A DNA stretch of 64,000 bases from assembly GCA_963789495.1 (NCBI GenBank), contig CAWBLP010000012.1:186001-250000 (forward strand), read 5' to 3'. The DNA is from CAWBLP01 sp963789495 (lineage in GTDB: Bacteria; Pseudomonadota; Alphaproteobacteria; Acetobacterales; Acetobacteraceae). A program made the translations under genes and the position numbers. Each line of letters begins with the position of its first letter. Within the stretch, counting starts at the first letter, position 1. The notes beneath the pieces were generated by a model, which was given only the letters and a program-made list of their open reading frames with translations, was not told the origin of the DNA and made no database searches. Positions 56,875-64,000 of this stretch are shown here, in pieces.

Positions 56875-58767
56875 TTGTCAATCAGTGTCTTTCTCTCGAC
56901 CGTTTCCGATGAATTCCGGACCTACCGCAACCAGTTGCGCGGTGACCTGACGCGCCACAATGTCGAGGTCAAGGTGCAGGAGGACTTCAAGGGGCTTGGC
57001 GGCAATACGCTGGACAAACTCGACGTCTATATCGCCCATTGCGATGCGGTGGTGCATCTGGTCGGCGAAATGACTGGCTCGGCACCGGGCGAAGCGGAAG
57101 TGCAAGCGCTGCTCCGCAAATACCTCAACCTCTCGACGGGGCTGCTGCCGCTGAATGAGGCACTTCGGCCGGGCGAGGTCATCTCCTATACGCAGTGGGA
57201 AGCTTGGCTGGCGCTGTATCACGGCAAGGTGCTGTTGACGGCGAAGGCGGAACCAGCCGCTCCACGCGGACCGGCATTTGCTCCAACAGACGCATCACGC
57301 GGGGCACAGACCGCACATCTTGGCCGTCTGGCAACGGTGCGCCGCTACCCGGATTGCACCTTCGAAAGCGCGGCCGATCTCGCCCGGCACATCGCTTACA
57401 CGGCCATTTTGGATTTGCTGGTCAAGGATTACGCCAGCGAGGCGGCGCGCGCACGCGATGTTGCCGAGGGGTTCATTCGCGAGATGGCCGCCCGTGTTGC
57501 GGCCGATCCCCATCTTGACCTGGAGGGGATGAAACAGGCCGTTCGCACGGCAATCAGCATTTACGAGGAGGAAATCACCGGGGGGCGGGCACAAACCAAT
57601 TTCGGCGGCATCGTCGATCAAGCGCTGGCGAATGCGAAACGGCTCTCGGATGAAGGCAGATCCCGCCTTGCATGCGCCGGGCTTCGCAAGACGGCGGACG
57701 AATTACGACGCGAGGAGGAGGAACGCCGCACCGCCCATGCCGAGCGTCTCGCAGCACTTTTCGGCATGGAACGCGACATCGCGCTTGCTGCCTATGACGG
57801 TGAAGCGGCGGCGGATGCGATCTTGGCTCTGTCGCAAGCGCTGCATGGCGATCATCGCGACGCGCGGCGCGAATTGCTGATCGCTGAAGGAGGCAGGTTA
57901 GAGGAATACGGCGATCAGCGCGGCAGCAATGTCCACCTAATCGCCGCCATTGCCGTTCGCCGTGCCACGCTGCGGCTCGCCGCCACGCCCGATGAAGTCG
58001 GTTACGATCAGACCAACCTCGGCACCGCGCTCTGGACGCTCGGGCAACGCGAGAGCGGGACGGCGCGTCTGGAGGAGGCTGTTGTGGCCTACCGGGCGGC
58101 GCTGGAGGAAATGACGCGGGAGCGTGTGCCGCTCGACTGGGCGGTGACGCAGATGAACCTCGGCAACGCGCTCTCGACGCTCGGGCAACGCGAGAGCGGG
58201 ACGGCGCGTCTGGAGGAGGCTGTTGCGGCCTACCGGGCGGTGCTGGAGGAAATGACGCGGGAGCGTGTGCCGCTCGACTGGGCGGTGACGCAGATGAACC
58301 TCGGCACCGCGCTCTCGACGCTCGGGCAACGCGAGAGCGGGACGGCGCGTCTGGAGGAGGCTGTTGCGGCCTACCGGGCGGTGCTGGAGGAAAGGACGCG
58401 GGAGCGTGTGCCGCTCGACTGGGCGGGGACGCAGATGAACCTCGGCAACGCGCTCTGGACGCTCGGGCAACGCGAGAGCGGGACGGCGCGTCTGGAGGAG
58501 GCTGTTGTGGCCTACCGGGCGGCGCTGGAGGAAATGACGCGGGAGCGTGTGCCGCTCGACTGGGCGGGGACGCAGATGAACCTCGGCACCGCGCTCTCGA
58601 CGCTCGGGCAACGCGAGAGCGGGACGGCGCGTCTGGAGGAGGCTGTTGAGGCCTTTGAAGCGTGTCTCTCCGTCACCGTGTCTGTGTGGCCGAATGAATG
58701 GGTCCAAGATGTCCGAACCCATCGGGACGATACGCAAGCTGAGATTGCACGGCGGGCAACGAAATAA
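56875..58767 (+). CDS. DUF4062 protein with near-identical TPR array
   Basis: A 630-residue protein. The N-terminal DUF4062 domain (SISVFLSTVSDEFRTYRNQL, CDAVVHLVGEMTGSAPG) is a TIR-like nucleotide-signalling fold by family knowledge. A helical middle covers about 185-370 (with a charged coiled-coil stretch TADELRREEEERRTAHAERL). Five TPR-like units of 47 residues (about 379-595) share LGQRESGTARLEEAV and TRERVPLDW. The start is a TTG at 56875 with GGAG upstream, and no ATG precedes the domain. DUF4062-TPR proteins are often linked to defence or signalling, but the effector role here is an inference. Confidence 0.8.
   Translation: MSISVFLSTVSDEFRTYRNQLRGDLTRHNVEVKVQEDFKGLGGNTLDKLDVYIAHCDAVVHLVGEMTGSAPGEAEVQALLRKYLNLSTGLLPLNEALRPGEVISYTQWEAWLALYHGKVLLTAKAEPAAPRGPAFAPTDASRGAQTAHLGRLATVRRYPDCTFESAADLARHIAYTAILDLLVKDYASEAARARDVAEGFIREMAARVAADPHLDLEGMKQAVRTAISIYEEEITGGRAQTNFGGIVDQALANAKRLSDEGRSRLACAGLRKTADELRREEEERRTAHAERLAALFGMERDIALAAYDGEAAADAILALSQALHGDHRDARRELLIAEGGRLEEYGDQRGSNVHLIAAIAVRRATLRLAATPDEVGYDQTNLGTALWTLGQRESGTARLEEAVVAYRAALEEMTRERVPLDWAVTQMNLGNALSTLGQRESGTARLEEAVAAYRAVLEEMTRERVPLDWAVTQMNLGTALSTLGQRESGTARLEEAVAAYRAVLEERTRERVPLDWAGTQMNLGNALWTLGQRESGTARLEEAVVAYRAALEEMTRERVPLDWAGTQMNLGTALSTLGQRESGTARLEEAVEAFEACLSVTVSVWPNEWVQDVRTHRDDTQAEIARRATK
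58009..58660 (+). repeat. Five tandem 141-bp coding repeats
   Basis: Units start at 58009, 58150, 58291, 58432 and 58573, each exactly 47 codons. The first four are complete; the fifth diverges after about 58655. Differences are few and recur between units (TALWTL/NALSTL/TALSTL/NALWTL/TALSTL; VAYRAALEEM in units 1 and 4, AAYRAVLEE in 2 and 3). Such homogeneity implies recent duplication or gene conversion. Confidence 0.9.
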
Positions 58768-58792
58768 CAATCTGCGCATTAATGAAGATGAC

Positions 58793-59203
58793 GGAGTAAT
58801 GCTCTCGCTGTTTGGCGTCCGTGTCAGGACGCTGGATCGGCTGCTCGGTGCAATCGACGATCAGGGCCTCGGCCTCGTTCCGACTGATTTTGGGCTTCCG
58901 TCCAACCCCGATCAGCGGCCGGGCGAGCTTTTCGATCCGCTGGATCGCTCGGCAGATCGCGCTTTTGTTGACGTTGTAGAAGAAGCCCAGGAACTCCTGG
59001 GTGATGTAGCAACGATAATAGATCAGCATGATCAAAAGATGATCTTCCAAACCACCGACGTCCCAGGGGCGGCCGGATTTGGCCTTGTGCAGCTGAGCTT
59101 TCTCCCAGGGGTCCGCGAGTTGCTTCAGCATTTTGTCGAACTTTCGGATTTCCCGGAAAGTATGCCCGTAATGGAAGCGTAGCAGTTGCCAGCGTGTCGC
59201 GTG
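58793..59203 (-). pseudogene. IS5-type transposase, N-terminal fragment
   Basis: About 137 residues: RWQLLRFHYGHTFREIRKFD, SGRPWDVGGLEDHLLIMLIY, YRCYITQEFLGFFYNVNKSA and SRNEAEALIVDCTEQPIQRP. The first acidic residue of the DDE core (VDCTEQ) is the last conserved block. At about 58793 the sequence leaves homology (HYS then unrelated), 26 bp from the convergent DUF4062 stop. The C-terminal half and any terminal repeat on this side are gone. Confidence 0.75.
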
Positions 59204-59233
59204 GGGTAGGACGATTCCCAGAATGCGGGGCGG

Positions 59234-59329
59234 CGCGAGCTTCGGCGGGCGGCCCATGTGCTGCCTGCGCGCCTTCGCCCGGCTGCGGCCTTCGACGGTG
59301 CGTGTGCGGATCAAGTCATGCTCCACCTC
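59234..59329 (-). pseudogene. Serine resolvase fragment (E-helix region)
   Basis: About 32 residues, EVEHDLIRTRTVEGRSRAKA, then RRQHMGRPPKLAP. This is the stretch that joins the catalytic domain to the HTH in Tn3-type resolvases (LIRTRTAEGRSRAKA, MGRPPKL). It lies directly beside the IS5 fragment. A matching N-terminal part of such a resolvase lies at 62003-62060 on the other strand. Confidence 0.6.
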
Positions 59330-59385
59330 CGCCTTGTAATTATGCAAAGCGTCGAGCCGCGCGTTCAGCGCCTTCTCGCTCGCCG

Positions 59386-59430
59386 CCCCGCCATGATTGC
59401 GGCCAGTGCGATACCTGTTTTGTGGTTCAT
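59386..59430 (-). pseudogene. Truncated paralogue of the Met/Gln-rich secreted protein
   Basis: Only the first 15 codons (MNHKTGIALAAIMAG) remain. They match the signal peptide of the intact neighbour (MSRKTSIALAAIMAG), and the upstream region GGAGGT-GCAACG/GCACCG is also similar. The rest is replaced by resolvase and IS5 fragments. Confidence 0.6.
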
Positions 59431-59834
59431 CGTTGCGACCTCCCCATCCCCTGGCCCATCGCACCTCGACCCATCGCACCTTGACCCATCGCACCTTGAC
59501 CCATCGCACCTTGGCCCGTCGTGCCTTGGTCCATCATGCCCTGGCCCGTCGTGCCCTGGCCCGTCGTGCCTTGGTCCATCATGCCCTGGCCCGTCGTGCC
59601 CTGGCCCGTCGTGCCTTGGTCCATCATGCCCTGGCCCGTCGTGCCTTGGCCCATCGTGCCTTGGCCCATGCCCTGCACCGGGATGCCACCCTGCATCATG
59701 CCGCCGGGCATGGTCTGGGCTGCTGGGGCTGCTTCCGTCTTGGCCGGGGCGCTGCTGGTCGATTGAGCCATGGCGGGGGACGCCAGCAGACCCGCCATGA
59801 TTGCGGCCAACGCGATGCTTGTTTTGCGACTCAT
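59427..59834 (-). CDS. Met/Gln/Gly-repeat secreted protein
   Basis: A 135-residue protein. The signal peptide MSRKTSIALAAIMAGLLASP is cleaved after AMA. An Ala/Pro-rich linker is followed by about 16 pentapeptides of the type GQGxM/xGQGT. A 15-residue superunit (GMMDQGTTGQGTTGQ) occurs three times with a 45-bp DNA period (units at 59526, 59571 and 59616). No cysteines. Met-rich periplasmic repeats often bind copper or silver, but nothing proves it here. GGAGGT precedes ATG 59834. Confidence 0.7.
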   Translation of the reverse strand: MSRKTSIALAAIMAGLLASPAMAQSTSSAPAKTEAAPAAQTMPGGMMQGGIPVQGMGQGTMGQGTTGQGMMDQGTTGQGTTGQGMMDQGTTGQGTTGQGMMDQGTTGQGAMGQGAMGQGAMGRGAMGQGMGRSQR

Positions 59835-60020
59835 CGGTGCAACCTCCATGAGCATTAAAGAACATCGCATCAGAACGAGCCGAAGCAATAGCTTCGGAAA
59901 CTACTCACAACCGTTGTGACTACCGCACTGTGCAGAATCCAAGAATTCTTGAACAGGCAAAGTTACTGAGAAATCAGGGGCAGCAAAAGGCACTTTAGAC
60001 GGGATTCGGGAGACCAAAAA

Positions 60021-60098
60021 CTAAAAGCTATGGACTCCGAAATAGCCTGCAACCAGAATTACGACGACAACTAAGCCTATGATGGTAAAGACATTCAT
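60021..60098 (-). CDS. 25-residue membrane peptide
   Basis: MNVFTIIGLVVVVILVAGYF followed by GVHSF. It is a single hydrophobic helix with a charge-free N-terminus, like the tiny MNI-type membrane peptides common in rhizobia and Acetobacteraceae. A GGGGGGAG site lies about 14 nt upstream and GCAGG just before the ATG. Too short for standard gene finders. It lies 73 bp downstream of another such peptide on the same strand. Confidence 0.45.
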   Translation of the reverse strand: MNVFTIIGLVVVVILVAGYFGVHSF

Positions 60099-60171
60099 CC
60101 TGCTTTACTCCCCCCCATGATGCGGGCGCGCGGTATGTTCACCGCCATGTATCCCGCCGTCCAAGTCATCG

Positions 60172-60252
60172 TTATCGCCACCGGCTATATCCCCAATAGC
60201 CGCCCCCTCCGAAGATCAGAACGAGCACGAGGACAATAAGAATGAGGCCCAT
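60172..60252 (-). CDS. 26-residue glycine-rich membrane peptide
   Basis: MGLILIVLVLVLIFGGGGYW followed by GYSRWR. GGAGGAAG lies 6 nt before the ATG, a strong ribosome site. The pattern (hydrophobic helix, GGGGYxGY) is that of short DUF3309-like peptides, although the usual second hydrophobic stretch is absent. It and the 25-residue peptide probably form one transcript. Confidence 0.5.
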   Translation of the reverse strand: MGLILIVLVLVLIFGGGGYWGYSRWR

Positions 60253-60760
60253 GTCTTCCTCCAAAATATCTAATGCGAATTCTTCTACTCCACATGTGGG
60301 TGTAGAGTTGATATTCACCAGCCTCGGATTCTACCTATGTGGTATTTTCGGATGCGGTAATGTAGGCACACTCCTAAGCAGGCGCACTGTCGCCCGCTCG
60401 GTAGTGGGCAAGCCGTCCACGCAGGGTCAAGGCCGGAAATCCGCCCCCGCTCGATCTTCAATGCATATATCAAGATTTTCGAGAGGGCGACGATGATCCG
60501 ATCGTCGGTATTCCCAACGAGGCTGAGGCAAAGCAAGCGTAGGCGCTCGTGTTCTCTGTCGCGCTACAGCAACCTCCGCCCATGCCACGCAGGATTCCAC
60601 CTCGGACCCAGTGCGTGGTGGCTAGGCGGCCAATTCCCTGTTACACTTGGGTGCGTCTGCGTGCAAGTACCACTGGGGATCAACTGATACCACTGTGTAG
60701 CTGGCCTTGCTCAGCCCTGAAAGAAGCCCGACACGTCCGGAGTAGGGAGGAAGATCGCAA
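60253..60760. other. About 500 bp without a recognised gene
   Basis: Base composition is less GC-rich than the chromosome. Short frames exist (for example 60315-60536 minus), but none has motifs or convincing initiation. The 3' end holds the ribosome site AGGGAGGAAG (60743-60752) of the next gene. Probably shared upstream region of the divergent small-peptide and oxidoreductase transcripts. Confidence 0.4.
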
Positions 60761-61810
60761 ATGGAACAGATAGCCTTTGGCCTGTTCGACTGGATCGACC
60801 GCGGCACTGCGCCTATGCATCAGCTGTACGAGGACCGGTTGCAATTGTTGCAGGCGGCGGATACGGCGGGATTTTTCTGCTATCATCTTGCGGAGCATCA
60901 TCTCACCCCGCTCAGCATGGCACCTTCGCCCGCGTTGTTCCTAGCGGCCGCGACACAGCGCACTCGGCGGATCCGCCTCGGCCCCCTGGTGTACCTGCTA
61001 CCTCTGTACGATCCCCTGCGCCTGATCGCCGAGGTCTGCATGCTCGACCAGATGTCCCGAGGCAGGCTGGAACTCGGCATCGGTCGCGGTATCTCCCCTT
61101 ATGAGCTGCGCCATTACGGTGTCGATCCTGCCGCATCTCGCGTGATTTTCAATGAGACGCTCGAGATACTTTTGGCTGGATTAACCCATGATCGGCTGAC
61201 TTATGATGGTGAGCATTTTCAATACCACAACGCGCCGATGGAGTTGCAGCCCTATCAGCGCCCTTATCCGCCGCTATGGTATCCGACGCACAGCCCGGAC
61301 AGCATCCGCAACGCCGCCCGGCAAGGATTTAATTTCGTCGACCGTGGACCCGCCGCTTCAATCCGCGAGCATGTTGATCTGTACCGGGAGACCTGGCAGC
61401 AGCATCGCAACGACCAGACCCGGCTGAACGGTCACGTAACGGAACCCAAGCTTGGCATGTTGTGCCAGGTGCTCGTAGCAGAGACTGACGACGAAGCCCT
61501 CGCCACCGGGCGGGCGGCGTTTGTAGATTTCAACCACTCGAGTCTCAAGCTGTGGCATGCGCATGACGACCACAGCGTCGACGGACTGTTCGACTGGGAC
61601 TCTGCTGTCCGAATCGAGACGATGATCTGCGGCTCGCCAGCGCACGTTCGTACACAGCTGAGCCGGTTAGTGGAGGCAAGTGGCTGCAATTATGTGATTT
61701 CTTCCTTCGCCTGGGGCAGCCTAACGCACCAGCAGTCAATGAAATCGCTGCGGCTGTTCGCACAGGAGGTAATGCCGGCGTTCTCCGGCCGCGCCGCGTT
61801 GCCCGTATAG
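60761..61810 (+). CDS. LLM-class flavin-dependent oxidoreductase
   Basis: A 349-residue luciferase-like TIM-barrel monooxygenase. FGLFDWIDRGTAPMHQLYED opens the barrel. LAEHHLTPLSMAPSPALFLA carries the family's conserved His pair, and GRLELGIGRGISPYELRHYG and PYQRPYPPLWYPTHSPDSIR are further landmarks. It uses reduced FMN from a partner reductase that is not in the window. Substrate unknown. Confidence 0.9.
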   Translation: MEQIAFGLFDWIDRGTAPMHQLYEDRLQLLQAADTAGFFCYHLAEHHLTPLSMAPSPALFLAAATQRTRRIRLGPLVYLLPLYDPLRLIAEVCMLDQMSRGRLELGIGRGISPYELRHYGVDPAASRVIFNETLEILLAGLTHDRLTYDGEHFQYHNAPMELQPYQRPYPPLWYPTHSPDSIRNAARQGFNFVDRGPAASIREHVDLYRETWQQHRNDQTRLNGHVTEPKLGMLCQVLVAETDDEALATGRAAFVDFNHSSLKLWHAHDDHSVDGLFDWDSAVRIETMICGSPAHVRTQLSRLVEASGCNYVISSFAWGSLTHQQSMKSLRLFAQEVMPAFSGRAALPV

Positions 61811-62002
61811 GGTGTTGGGTAACGAGAGGTGGGGGAAGACGACCCGTAACGTCGTCGTTGTCGCCCGTTGCGCTGTTGGGTCCAGATATGGAAATCTCGA
61901 ATTCCGTGCTTCCGCAGCGCCGCGGAGAGCCGCGCATTAATCAAGACTTTCGGAGCGTCCGCTTGCCCCAGTGCTTTCAGTGGGTTATACCCTCCGTAAG
62001 AT
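61811..62002. other. Gap without a gene
   Basis: About 190 bp between the oxidoreductase and the resolvase relic. A minus-strand frame (61690-61944) has no recognised family, and no hairpin with a T-run is seen. Confidence 0.35.
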
Positions 62003-62108
62003 ATGACCGAAACTCACCCGCAAAAGCGACGCCTCGGCTATGCCCGCGTCAGCACCTACCTTTTGAAACCACTGCTGACCGTGTCCTGCTGGCGTATAAT
62101 CGGGCTTT
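62003..62108 (+). pseudogene. Resolvase N-terminal fragment
   Basis: MTETHPQKRRLGYARVSTY is the N-terminus of a Tn3-type serine resolvase with the catalytic Ser (YARVST). After the Tyr, reading continues with unrelated residues to a stop at about 62108. The C-terminal counterpart of such a resolvase lies at 59234-59329 in the opposite orientation. TACCCTCCGTAAGAT precedes the ATG; no good ribosome site. Confidence 0.6.
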
Positions 62109-62216
62109 GATGGTCAAATACGCCTTATTCCACCGTTCACGGCTGACCAAGGCACCACGCGGCGCTGCCGGTATTGAGGTGCCCTCGGGAGCGGGTTGGA
62201 CCGCTCCCTTACGGGG

Positions 62217-63005
62217 TCATTTGGACGCTGTCAGAAAGTGAACCTCCATAGGCACTGCCAGCCCGTCATCGTCAATGTATCCGGCGAGGCGGTCGACGAA
62301 GTTTGCCACGAATGCTTCTCTGCGCTCATCGGATAGTCCGGCGAATGCACCTGCAGCCGGTGTTGCACCCATCCAGCCTCTGACGAGGTCGGCGGCTGAC
62401 GGGTATCGCGCGGTCCGATGCTCGAATCTGACGTGGACGTTTTTAAGGTCGGCTCCCTCCGCCATGGTGCGAAGCGTCTTGATCGGCGCAAGGGCGAACG
62501 CGGCATCGAGAGGAGTTCGAAGTTCCTCTCCCAGGAATGTCTCGATACAGTCGAGCAGAGCGATGTGGACCGGTTGCCGGTCCAGTGCGCCCCACACGCT
62601 TGCCGCGAGCCTCCCGCCGGGGGCCAGGACTCTCGCGATTTCTCGCATTGCCGCAATCCGATCCGGAAAATATTGCAGCCCCTGCTGGCAGAGCAGCACA
62701 TCAAAACTGTCGTTTGGAAAGGGCATTTCGAGCGCGCTGCCTTGCTGCCACTCGACATCAGGAATCCTGCGAGCGGCGCTCAACATTGCTTCGTTGATAT
62801 CCAACCCGACAACTGTGCAGAGCTTACGAGTTGCCGACTTGACGCGTCCGGCAACCACGCCCGTGCCGCAGGCCAGATCGAGAACCCGATCACCGTCTCG
62901 CACCTTGCCGGAGACGATTAAGTCTTCGGTCCAAGGTTCCATCAATTTCAGGAGGACACGGTTATAGATTGTGGGCGCGTCGCCGCTCAGTTGGAAGCCA
63001 CTCAT
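62217..63005 (-). CDS. Class I SAM-dependent methyltransferase
   Basis: A 262-residue methyltransferase. SAM motif I is VLDLACGTGVVAGRVK. The acidic residue after strand 2 is in VVGLDINEAMLSAARR, and motifs II/III are FDVLLCQQGLQYFPDR and REIARVLAPGGRLAASVW. The order resembles UbiE/Methyltransf_11 proteins acting on small molecules. GGGAGG precedes the ATG at 63005. No biosynthetic cluster surrounds it. Confidence 0.9.
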   Translation of the reverse strand: MSGFQLSGDAPTIYNRVLLKLMEPWTEDLIVSGKVRDGDRVLDLACGTGVVAGRVKSATRKLCTVVGLDINEAMLSAARRIPDVEWQQGSALEMPFPNDSFDVLLCQQGLQYFPDRIAAMREIARVLAPGGRLAASVWGALDRQPVHIALLDCIETFLGEELRTPLDAAFALAPIKTLRTMAEGADLKNVHVRFEHRTARYPSAADLVRGWMGATPAAGAFAGLSDERREAFVANFVDRLAGYIDDDGLAVPMEVHFLTASK

Positions 63006-63268
63006 GGGTTACCTCCCTCTTGTTGTCCCTTTCGACGCCAGTTCCAGGTGCCCGAAGCGTAGGAGAGGAAAGCCTGATCGTGCAAGCAGAGGACCGTGAA
63101 AGCCCGGCCTCGCTTCATAGTGTCGCGTAAAGGGTAAGTTATCGGACGGGGCTGCTCCGCCGGATTGCGCCGCACGACGCCGAAGACCCCTGAACAGGTT
63201 CTCCAGCCGTCTGCCCGTTAACCCCGATTAATCGCGCATGCTAAGCCAGGCCGGTGCGGTGCTTACAG

Positions 63269-64000
63269 CTATCGCAGAACGTCCGTCATGCGGTTTCGCA
63301 GGCATTGTTCCGCCGTCTCGCACAGATCCCGCAAAACATCCGCCGCGGGTCGAACCGAATGAATGAAATCGGCTGAGTGACCAAGCAGCACGGGAAAGAT
63401 GTCTCGGTCGCCGCTTTTCACGGCCTCCGCGTAGATCGGCGCGACCTCATCGAGACGCGCGCGTAACTCCTCTTCACGCCCGTGCCATGACCGGATAAAG
63501 GCGTTATTGTGGACACGCGCGGTCGTGCCCGGTGGCCAACCGTGCGTGTTTCGCACTCTTGTCTGTAGGATCTCGTAGACTTCGGTTAAGACTGTGTCCT
63601 CGCCCATAAGCCGCAATATTTGTGCCTTATGGATGTCCGGCACTTCTATATTCTCGTCAGTGGCAACGAAAGCGGTTCCGACCCAGGCGCCCTCACCGCC
63701 AGCAGCCAGCACGGCGGCGAGCGAGCGACCGCTGGCGATGCCTCCGGCGGCGATGACCGGGATGTGCGGGAATTCCTCAATCAGACCAACGAGAAACGGC
63801 AGTAGTTGCTGCCTGCCTGTGTGCCCACCCGCCTCATTACCTTGCGCGGCCAGAACGTCAGCACCGGCAGCGACCGCGATCCTTGCCCCCTCTATCGACT
63901 GCACCTGACATATAACTTTCGCCCCCGTGTCTTTGGCGCGCGGCACCCATGGCGTGGGGTCCGCGAATGAAAACAGCATCACGGGCACCTTTTCCGCGAG
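63269..64000 (-). CDS. Nitronate monooxygenase (5' end beyond window)
   Basis: At least 243 residues; the frame runs off the right edge, so the N-terminal third is missing. The class signature VLAAQGNEAGGHTGRQQLLP is complete, with IPVIAAGGIASGRSLAAVLA and GEGAWVGTAFVATDE forming the FMN phosphate site. These FMN enzymes oxidise alkyl nitronates such as propionate-3-nitronate. It reads towards the methyltransferase gene with a gap of about 260 bp. Confidence 0.9.
   Translation of the reverse strand, partial: LAEKVPVMLFSFADPTPWVPRAKDTGAKVICQVQSIEGARIAVAAGADVLAAQGNEAGGHTGRQQLLPFLVGLIEEFPHIPVIAAGGIASGRSLAAVLAAGGEGAWVGTAFVATDENIEVPDIHKAQILRLMGEDTVLTEVYEILQTRVRNTHGWPPGTTARVHNNAFIRSWHGREEELRARLDEVAPIYAEAVKSGDRDIFPVLLGHSADFIHSVRPAADVLRDLCETAEQCLRNRMTDVLR

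Noticed and set aside
58009..58660. The 141-bp tandem repeats considered as a CRISPR or non-coding satellite.
   Set aside because: The period is a whole number of codons, the units are adjacent without spacers, and the reading frame is open through all five as TPR helices.
60315..60536. A 73-codon minus-strand frame in the gap before the LLM gene.
   Set aside because: No ribosome site, no family motif, composition unlike neighbouring genes.

Overview
The window is 64 kb of high-GC DNA with alphaproteobacterial gene content: CioAB-type quinol oxidase, form-II CoxL hydroxylase, DUF883/holin pair, DUF4142, DUF3489/DUF2924 mobile modules. The small-protein families suggest Acetobacteraceae or a close relative; this is an inference from content, not from a search.

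Region 1 (0-27 kb) is ordinary chromosome. It holds a CBS-pair protein, a DUF883/holin-like envelope pair, a NIPSNAP gene with one frameshift, an SDR divergent from a TetR regulator, and a BTAD-TolB-TPR regulator downstream of rsmE and gshA. Further on are sufE, an MFS transporter, a second SDR, a DUF4142 protein, a hybrid histidine kinase divergent from cioAB, a two-subunit CoA transferase, tRNA-Leu(GAG), lipB, an RraA-like protein, an Asp/Glu racemase-like protein, UDP-xylose synthase with a sulfotransferase, a DadA-like oxidase, a complete family-5 solute-binding protein and an alpha/beta hydrolase.

Region 2 (27.2-37.3 kb) is a minus-strand run coding for a peptide-type ABC transporter (dppBCDF-like), a molybdenum hydroxylase (coxSLM-like) and a small conserved protein, followed by plus-strand GST and VOC genes. 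Nine consecutive genes here are broken by about 31 frameshifts, nearly all best explained as one extra base, although all family motifs survive. Next to dppB is a 52-codon minigene that joins the signal peptide of a solute-binding protein directly to its last residues.

Region 3 (37.4-48.5 kb) has an M20 peptidase, a PaaI thioesterase, a Ser/Gly/Met-rich secreted protein, RidA, a K+ channel-like protein and a surface-polysaccharide locus. That locus contains an epimerase-like SDR, a DegT aminotransferase, a Wzx-like flippase, rfbG, rfbF and the 3' end of a cephalosporin-hydroxylase-family gene.

Region 4 (48.5-62.2 kb) is an accessory mosaic. It holds a large serine recombinase with DUF2924 and DUF3489 partners (the pair is duplicated), a 56-bp 3' tRNA-Gly fragment, an IS66-type transposase abutting the C-terminal end of a PemK/MazF toxin, and a complete IS630 element sitting between a 12-bp inverted repeat and a resolvase gene. 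It also holds a DUF4062 protein with five near-identical 47-residue TPR units, fragments of an IS5-type transposase, two halves of a second resolvase in opposite orientation, a Met/Gln/Gly-repeat secreted protein beside a truncated paralogue, and two tiny membrane peptides. The window ends with an LLM flavin oxidoreductase, a methyltransferase and the 3' part of a nitronate monooxygenase gene.
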